64,000 nt of DNA from contig OX393561.1 in NCBI GenBank assembly GCA_947652115.1, positions 3,600,449-3,664,448 on the forward strand. Reading direction: 5' to 3'. Below, piece by piece: positions 55,777 through 64,000 of the stretch. The notes under the pieces are model-generated. The model ran no database searches. It was not told the origin of the DNA and was given only the letters and a program-made list of their open reading frames with translations. This stretch comes from Blastomussa wellsi (Eukaryota; Cnidaria; Anthozoa; Scleractinia; Plerogyridae). Within the stretch, counting starts at the first letter, position 1, and the number at the start of each line of letters is the position of its first letter. The translations under genes were made by a program, and so were the position numbers.

Positions 55777-56969
55777 GAGTTTCCCTAATGGTCGCGGGTC
55801 GCGGGTTTTGAAAAAGTCGCGTGTTTGAAAAAAGTCGCGGGTTTTGAAAAAAGTCGCGAGTTTTCAAAGTAATGCATTTATTTCTCAGTAAAATTCATTC
55901 AAAAAAATTAAATCAGATGCAAAGACGCCAGTTTTAAAAAGATCGCGGTTTCTTGCGACGGCGCGGGGATGGTTGAGGGAGGTCGAAGTCGCCTATCCAT
56001 ATTTTTTGTTTGCTTAGGTTGTCTAGTCTGATATCCTTAGTCAGAAGAAGTGGGTTATATTTTACATTTATTTAGTTCGAGTTATCGAGGGTAAAACTAT
56101 ATAGAAAATGGCCTGAAGGGAAATTAAAATTACTTCGAGTTAGCGAGAGTTCGAGTTATCGGGAGTCAACTGTACTCCTGAAAGAAACATTTGCATGTTT
56201 AACCTTTTTAGCTGGGATACTCTCTACCCAAGCTCTAAGTTGCAATTGCTGTTTCGAAAAGTGTTCTGAACTCTAACCTGCTGATGCAGCTTAGAGCATC
56301 GAGAAAAATGAGTTTGCGTACTTTTACTGGCATTTCGGATGAATTTGATCTAACTTAAATGAGTCCTGTAAAAATAGTCCTGATGTGTTTGCAATCGTCG
56401 TAATCACGAAATAACACGATAAGTGATTTAAGAGGAGTGCAGACAGACGGTCAATAACTTTGAAGACAGTGCGAGAAGGCCATTTAAAAGGCTGAAGAAC
56501 GAAAACCTTCTGAAGTTATAATAATACAGTTTTCAAATTGCTATTCGTTCAGGTTTAGTAATATGAATAGTGGTACAACAATTTCTTATTCCTCCCTTTT
56601 TTCAGTATCCAAAATATTATGTAATGCATTATGTGATTCTAGTGATCACTGAAGATTTCATTCAGACTGATCTACAAGGGCTCTCTAACATTCTACGCGA
56701 ATGTTTTATGTATCGTCATTTAGGAACTACAGTAAACACCCGCATATAGATTTAATTTTATTTGAATGAATTTCATTTGGAAATACCTTTATAATTATAG
56801 GAAATTAACGATGTTTAACTTTGCGAAAATTCACATTAATTTCATAACGCTAATGCAACCTTTTGAAAACTCCGACTTTTTTCAATTTTCAAACCCGCGA
56901 CTTTTTTCAAAACCCGCGTCACGCGACTTGAAACCCGCGACCCGCGACCCGCGACCATTAGGGAAACTC
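55777..56969. mobile_element. Non-autonomous Mutator-like element, 1193 bp
   Basis: Inverse ends gagtttccctaatggtcgcg and the matching right end ccattagggaaactc. Perfect 9-bp direct repeats gccgccatg lie outside (55768-55776 and 56970-56978). Behind each end lie tandem modules of gtcgcgggtttt(ga)aaaa. The interior is AT-rich without a transposase. The 9-bp duplication fits Mutator-like transposition. Confidence 0.82.
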
Positions 56970-58681
56970 GCCGCCATGTTGACGATAGAAACCGCATAGG
57001 AAGCTATATGCAGACTGCACGGCGTGGTTTGACGAAACCAATGACGCCCAATTTATTTTGGATGAAATGAAATTTCTAAAGGGCGATTTTTAATTACCAC
57101 TTATTGAGATTTTATCAAACAGTGTCACCTAAATTATACCAATATTTGATTACTGATCCTAACTGATTTAAACATTGCATTTGTTTATCCATCCAAGAGC
57201 AACTAAATATTCTGACTTTTCTTTTTTCATTAAATATTTTCAGGGTATATTTTCTAGTGGATGAAATTATTATTTAATCCAATGACGTCCCGTAACTAAA
57301 GAAATGACAATAGTCAACTGCGTATATGCGCCCCACAGCCAATATGTCCTCAGCTGAAGAGGGTTCTTAATAAGCTATTTTAGCAATGCTCTCACTAAAA
57401 ATCAAAATTGATAGCGACGTTTGAAACACGAGGCAGGACCACTTTCAGAAGTTAAATTATTTCACTCAAAACTACACGATGTCATTCTTTTATTCTGGTC
57501 CAAGACTAGTGCAATTCCAAGTCGATCTGACAAAGAGAATACGCCCTAAAGGCTGATCGATTGAAAAACGAATTTGTAGATATGGTTCTCAAAATAAATA
57601 TTACTCAGTCTGGGAAAACTGCCGGTGAATCTTTTTAGCAAAGGATATTTAATTAGGAATGATTACTAACTTTTGCCTAAGCGAACTTTTACAAAGCATC
57701 CTTAAATTTTTCCAGTAGCAAAAGTCAAAATCTGTTGTTAAGCCAAAGAGCACTCCTGAACTTACTTATTTCTGCATCATAAAAAAGACCATACATATTT
57801 ATATACTACCGACTCTCCCCTCCCCCACAGCAGCCCTGTTAATAGAATGCTTATCCTTTGCAGTTGGATAGCCGCTCTCGCATGGCCTGTCTCACACAAA
57901 TCACTGGCGGAACTAGGGGAGGGACCCGGAGCCCCCCCGCCCCACACACACACACACGAGCGAAAATATTAAGGCTCGAAGGGCCGAAAATTTCTTGGGC
58001 ACCCACCTTAGCGAGCCGGAAGATTTTTCGGACCCTGGGCCCCACCTTAGAAGGAAGTCTGGATCTTCAAATGCAATTGGCTCATTTATGCTTTAGGTAA
58101 CAATAGAATAAACCACTGGAAAAAAATGCCCACAGCCCCTCAAACAATAGCAACTGCTGCACTAGAGGATCAGTAAAATAACGGTCTTACGAGAGTTGCT
58201 GCACTTCAGAGCGACATATATATATATGCAAAGTCACGTTTTCAAAAAAGTCAATATTATAAGAAACACTTACATAGCATACAGTTTGTTTCGGTATCGG
58301 CATTTGGTACATATTGGCTTTGTTCTTTTGTAGCAAGTTTGTGGACCTCGCACTAAATCACAGAATCTACATATCGCAGAAGAGACTAGGAAATTAAAAC
58401 AATTGCTTCGTGCTTAAATTGAAAGGCTATTCCACTTTGAATGAGATAGTTTGAAGGGTATACGAAAGTGCTACATTCGAAACTTAGCTAGGCGGGTCTG
58501 CTGGCATGCTTCAACAGAACTTTGGAAATGTTCCGTTTTAGACTTGGTCAGAATTTCTGTAACTAACTGCAATACAATTATTTTTGCATCTTTACAAGAT
58601 TGTCTAAAAAATATAGGTAATCCAGCTTTATTGTTATTATGAGAATACGATAGGCTCAACGGAGCGGGAACGTGTAAGATC

Positions 58682-58800
58682 TGAACGCGTGAATGGCACA
58701 GTGGTGAGAATTCTCGCCTTGTTCCGGGGGAGGGGCTTCCTTCTGGTACTCCGGTTTACCTCACTTCTGAAATACCAACATTTTCCATTCCAGTTCAGCA
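58682..58800 (+). mobile_element. SINE remnant
   Basis: gaatggcacagtggtgagaa looks like a tRNA-derived A-box head; tggtactccggttt and caacattttcc match what I recall of the body of a common coral SINE. The B-box region is missing. Confidence 0.45.
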
Positions 58801-60512
58801 TGGAAGAGGGCCCGCATGAAAATCAACAAGAGCTGACGTGGCTTCTTCTCCATATATGGTAAATATATTTTCCTTTTCGCACGGCGTTCGGGCGGCTGGA
58901 CGCGCGCCAGAGGGCGGTATGTTCTCGTTTAACAATACTTTCTCAGACAACTGGTCTCTTGCCATTACAGGTCTTGACTTTACAATATTCAGGGAGACGA
59001 ACAATACGTGCGTGTGAGTCTGGTTAGTGCCGGATATAGGTGACTGTGATTTAGACTAAATACCAGCCTACTCAGAAATATTCCTTGGCGCTTAATGCAA
59101 CGGAAACCGGGATAAGCTCCGGCAGTATGCGCTGCTTGGTGCGAGGCTTACGTAATGAAAGCTTACGAGCTTACGAAACCACAGCCAAAAACAACTGCCT
59201 TCGTAAGCGAACGAGGAAGGGGTACTATCGGATTTTTGAGCATGGGTTATGCAGCGTAACTTTATAATTAACACTCTCGCCTCCTTCCAGAATATTTGCT
59301 CTTTTTAATCCTGAGTCAGGAGACTCTAAAATTGCAAAGAATGAACAAGCACAATATCTTCCAAATGCGAACCGCAGTCAGCCAACTCGTGCTTCAATGT
59401 CCAGAATCTGATTCCTTCAGAGCTTAAAACCAACTACTGCTGCTTCATGGACTAAAATGATTAAACAACCGAAACAAACAAGCATTTTAATTTTATACTT
59501 GCTTATACCGTGTTGATTCCTGGCGAGGACAACAGAATAAGAGTTTATATATTAGCTCTTTGTCTGCTTGCATAGACTACAACGCGGCACTGTACAAAAA
59601 GAGTCTCTCGTTTCTAATCTGAATAAAGCAAGCATGCAAATGCAAAACATTTTCCGTGTTGACTCATACTAGAACCGCATAGGCCATTTCCATCGTACAA
59701 CGCATGAGGAGGCTCGATGTATGTGTTTTAGTCTTAGGGTGCTAGTTTTGAAAATAAAAATTCGCTCCTAACCCAGTCTTTGATCTTTGCCAAACTACAC
59801 AATAACGATCACCCTTAACCAAAGCTCAATTTATAACTAATTTCATAGCAACAGAGGTTACCATAGCAACGATGCAACGATAGTAGTATTCTTGTGTTTT
59901 TTCTATCCAGTTTTAAATATATCATAAGTTTAGTGGATTGACTATCTGTAGACAAGATTAAAAAGAAATACTTCAAGAGCAATCCCTTTTTAGGAAATCA
60001 AGCAGGAGTTTGTTGTTTGTCGCCCCCCGGCCCCCAGACAGTTGATATCTTTCAACGAATAAAAGAAATAACTACCTCTTTTTGTTGAAAGGACTTTGAT
60101 GGTGATAAATATTTTATAAGATAAAAGGAACTCGGCGGACGGTTTAGATTACAAAATATATTATTTTGAAGAACTGAGTTCAGAAACTTCGAGACAGCCT
60201 CAAAGCGCGTAATTTACATTTAACGGATATTTCTAAAATGCTCTCACAGAACATTTTTGGAGTGATCGATCAGCAACAAGAATGATGGTTTTGTTTTCAA
60301 TTGCAGTCGACAATGAAAGCAAAAATCAATTTTGGCTAAAATTCGGCTGCCATTTTCCTTTTGACGCGGAGTGTTTTGTTTATTTTCCTCATTCTCTATT
60401 TCCCCCTTGATGCCCGTGCAGTGAATATTTATTCCAATTCCCGCGCATAGACATTCATATATTTATGCTGAATAAGTTGAATCAAGAATACGGGAAGGTA
60501 TTTAAGTATATT

Positions 60513-60513
60513 C

Positions 60514-60566
<53 letters not shown>

Positions 60567-60594
60567 GTTATCATTATTATTATTGTTATTATTT
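60513..60594. repeat. Compound (TTATCA)n / (TTA)n microsatellite
   Basis: attatc units pass into about ten tta units with scattered g interruptions. Confidence 0.9.
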
Positions 60595-61680
60595 AAATGC
60601 GATAAAGGCTTCTCAACTAACATCTCTTAATCACTTTACTGGACCACATAAAGTGCGACTTCTTGTCGGCGGCAAAACGCGGCAATTGCCAATACTCACC
60701 AAAGGGAAATTGTGCGATCTGTCCAACAATGTTGCGCGCGCGGGCAAACAGGGGAACATTTGTGTCGGCACAACAATGTGTCCTCGTTTGCCACCACCAG
60801 TTACAGGCTTTAGGCTATAACACGCTTGCCACGTTCCAACTACATTGCAACATTACTTGAAGAGATACTCTTTTCAAGTTTTCCTATTGCATCTCATAGT
60901 GCTAACATATTTTGCCTCATCCTTCTGTTCTGAATTCACTTGAGCAGTTATAAAATTAGTGATTTAGAAACGATTCCAGTATTGACGAGGCGTTCAAAGT
61001 TTAAATTTAGCTAATTCTGACCAAGTCCGACCAATTAAAACTTATATAACTCTAGGTTTTTTAGGAGTCTTGCACTTTTTTCACTATATTTCGTAGTCTG
61101 AGATGTATAATGTGTCTGTGTGTCTAGAATTTTAATTTGCTTTATTTCCGTTTTTTTTGTTGAAAAATATAACTTGCCTTCCAAAAGCGATATCCCATGT
61201 CTTTGGCTGAGTAGTATTGTGCATTAAGCAGAGTGCTGGGATGCGGTGTGAATCGCTTCAGATCATTTGTGTTTAATACAAACTTGTACAGAACTCCAAA
61301 ATAGTTTGTCGTCTTCAAATGGCAGCCAAATCTAAGAATTCACAGCAAATTAATTGGACGTAATACTCTTCCTTTAAACGAGCTCAGGGCGGGCGACACT
61401 GACGGTATTTCCGGCTTCGCTATCGACGAAACGCATGCCATAAACTGTTATGGATTTTCAATTTTCTTTTTATCAGCTTAATAAACAGTGCACTATTAAA
61501 AGACGGAAATAAGTAAAGAAAACGAGGGAAAGAATGGATCCGGTTCATACGAGGCCACTGAAGGCTGACCATCAATTAGCTTAATCTGTTCTTTCCCCTT
61601 CTAACTTGAAGAAGCCTTTCATACACTAGATTTTTATAACGTAACCAGTAGTCAATTATGAGATGTATTTAGACCATTAA

Positions 61681-61912
61681 AGGGCCCTAGTCAGCCTCCG
61701 CCATTTTCGATGGCATCGAAATTATGGAAATTGTATGGTGAAGCGCAATCGTATTGTTTTGCTGTAGTTTATGTCACTGGAAGCGTTCAAATTACTTTTA
61801 GCAAGTTCATCAAGGGATTTCTTTCGTTTCGACACGATTCGTGTAAGATATAATACATGTATTGAAATTCTCACATGCAGACAATAACAAAGGGGTTCCT
61901 GACTGGGTCTCT
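61681..61912. mobile_element. TTAA-flanked MITE (piggyBac-like target site)
   Basis: Ends agggccctagtcag and ctgactgggtctct are imperfect inverse repeats with TTAA directly outside each (61677-61680, 61913-61916). 232 bases, no coding frame. Confidence 0.65.
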
Positions 61913-64000
61913 TTAAGACTGAGGCTATTTACATCGCCAATGAACACACAACATGGTTGGCTGTAGCGTAGCATGGGAGACCTAATTAACTAGTACTGGC
62001 TTTCAATCGGAATGACTGACAGGCGATAATGGAAAGTACAAATTTCATTTTGTAAGCTTGAAAAACAAACAAAAGAACATGAAAGCACTGCTCAAGTGAG
62101 AGCTTTAAAACTGTAAGATTAAAATAGGATTTGAATTAGGTTACAAGGATTTTAATAGGTTTTAACTTGGGACATTAATTATCATTCACGTATCATTCAG
62201 TATAATTGCATTCACAGACACTGGGTCCCGGGTTGTGGGAGTGAATGGTTACGTAACGGTTTATCATTTTCGCAGTCCAAGGGAGAAACTTTAGGTTAAA
62301 TGAAAACTGTGGCATTTTAATGGAGAACGCGGCATTAAAAGATCACTAGAGGAAGAGTTTAAATATTATTTTGTTAAATTATCGTTAGGTCAAGCTGTAT
62401 CAACGTTTGAAGAGCTTCCGTTTTAATGCTTGTCATTTTAACTCTTTTGTGTAAAATTGAACCTTTCAGCAATGAAAACTCAGCGAATTGTTTCTTGAAT
62501 AGTCTTAGAAGAGTTGACTGTCTTCTTTAGGTGTACACAAAGCCGAAATTTACTAAATGCATCATAGAATTGAGCGATCACTGTTGCTGTGCTATAAGGT
62601 GTTATAATCAGGATTTTCTGTCTGTTTGTGCGCGTGCCTTGTAGCATCTATTCAAGAGATTTTATGACATTCCTGCACCTAAGCTTCTAGCATTAGGGAA
62701 TAGTTTCGCAACAAACTAAGAGGAAATCCGCTCTCCGACTGAACACTGTCAGTCGATCGATGTTCTGTAAACAGCCTTTTGTTTACATGAATTTTAGACT
62801 AAACTGCGTAACTATTTGAAAATTGTGCGCTATTCATCTAACACTCTTAATTGAATGCCTTATCTAGTCTCTATAAACTTATTTTTGCCGGACCAAGTAT
62901 CAATAATTTTGGCTTGTGCGTGACAAGATCTGTTGGAAAGAATGCGTTGAACTCTTCTGCGTATTTCCAAATAGCGTTTCAAATTTTTTAACAACACCCT
63001 ACAACGCCGAAACTGGGAGACTAGAATTTACATCTAAAAAGTCTTGCAATGTGGTACAAAAAACATCGTCTCGGCGCCTCGGCAACATGCATGGCTGGTC
63101 TCGGATTTGCCATTATTCTATGTACTGATTTGCGATTTATATTGAAAACAATAATCCCTCTTCCTGTTGTCATAACCACAGGACGTCTGAAAAACTGTTT
63201 ACATATGCTGGCGCCTTTAGACTTAATCATTTAAAGCTTTTATATCCAAACAAAAATGGTTTTCTTTCTGGTCTATATGGGTTTTCCAAGGAAGTTCTTT
63301 GAAAGTGTATTTGCCATGGTTACTTTTCGCGCGTTGCCCGACTTATTTTCAATGAAGTGATTAGTTTACATCCGTAGATTTTTCTAGTTCATCGAGACAG
63401 ACCGTTTGTATCTTTTGAAATACAAAATTAAGTTAAACTTGGATGCATTAAAAGGAAAGAGAGTTTGATTTAGTAACCACTCAAAACTGTGCCCCTTTAC
63501 CTGTTCGCGCCCATTTCCAAGCTAGGCCTTGCAAAATACCGGCTCAAATTAAAGCTTATTCATCGATTCAGTCGTTAAATTTATTGTTCACCATTCACCA
63601 TTTGTTCTCAAGATAGTGGCATAAAGTGTTTGCTTTTCTATAGCAAAAGTGGTTTCTTACATTTTCCATAAGCCGCCCTTAGTTTTGTTTTCATTTAAGA
63701 TTCAAACACTGTGATCTAAGCCAAACGTTAACCCACTATCATCCACAAAAATGGAAATTTCACCGGAAAAAAGGACAGGATACCTGCACTATTTTAAGAT
63801 TTCTTACAATAGCATATTTCCTAATAGAATCAAAGGCTCTCGAAACTCTTAATCTGTATAGCCCATATTTCATGCAATACCAAAAATATCATGAGGCATG
63901 TCTGTGACCCTCTAGTTGTCAGTGCGGCATTTGACTGTTAACACGTACGTTTCAAATTAAGGAATAATCTTAAAACTGCAATTGAAGGACAATTCGTTCG

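Larger units (their letters stand above)
56990..64000. other. Right end of window, no gene seen
   Basis: AT-rich, with only short open frames lacking domain similarity or credible splice partners. Contents recognised: a SINE remnant, a microsatellite and one TTAA-flanked MITE. The rest is unassigned. Confidence 0.5.

Noticed and set aside
60663..60860. Plus-strand 65-codon Cys-containing frame
   Set aside because: Lies in a repeat-like segment rich in caacaatgttgcgcg, similar to the first 100 bases of the window; no signal peptide or splice partner.
62916..63234. Short overlapping frames on both strands
   Set aside because: No similarity, no splice context, and three frames open at once, as expected by chance.

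Overview
The window is animal (metazoan) nuclear DNA. It is AT-rich, its genes are split by GT-AG introns, and most of it is introns, gene-free DNA and transposable-element remains. A cnidarian, probably an anthozoan such as a stony coral, is the best guess. That rests on the mix of repeats (Penelope-like elements with hammerhead-type tails, tRNA-derived SINEs of a type I associate with corals, many short inverted-repeat elements) and on the invertebrate character of the genes. The species cannot be named from sequence alone.

Layout. (1) 0.3-19.6 kb, minus strand: two multi-exon genes for secreted, low-complexity proteins, rebuilt by hand from splice signals and reading phase. Gene A (5648 to 322, 443 aa) has a signal peptide, a Lys-rich block, a two-cysteine exon, a poly-Asp exon and Gln/Pro/Met-rich exons. 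Gene C (19645 to 14529, 611 aa) has a signal peptide, the same kind of two-cysteine exon and a long repetitive Asn/Tyr/Gln-rich exon. Both have a C-x23-C module in the second exon, and nearly all their introns are phase 1, so I read them as diverged tandem paralogues. A third signal-peptide exon lies between them at 10.4 kb. I do not recognise the family. (2) 22.5-30.0 kb, plus strand: a three-exon LIX1/LIX1-like gene, head-to-head with gene C. Its introns carry a 5'-truncated L1-type insertion with a 13-bp target duplication. (3) 36.3-46.4 kb, minus strand: a gene for ABCB8, a mitochondrial inner-membrane half ABC transporter, with at least twelve coding exons. It converges on LIX1. (4) 48.6-53.2 kb, minus strand: a complete Ty3/Gypsy-type LTR retrotransposon with two identical 170-bp LTRs and one open gag-pol frame. 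(5) 53.2-64 kb: no gene that I can support. It holds non-autonomous DNA transposons, including a 1.2-kb element with a perfect 9-bp target duplication, a SINE remnant and microsatellites.

LIX1 and ABCB8 are ordinary conserved genes with unrelated jobs. The unusual part is the secreted-protein cluster. The two proteins combine strongly basic, strongly acidic and Gln/Asn/Tyr-rich segments around a small cysteine-pair module. That suits an extracellular matrix or mineral-associated role, but this is inference. All exon models are by eye, and every exon-exon junction listed keeps the reading frame.
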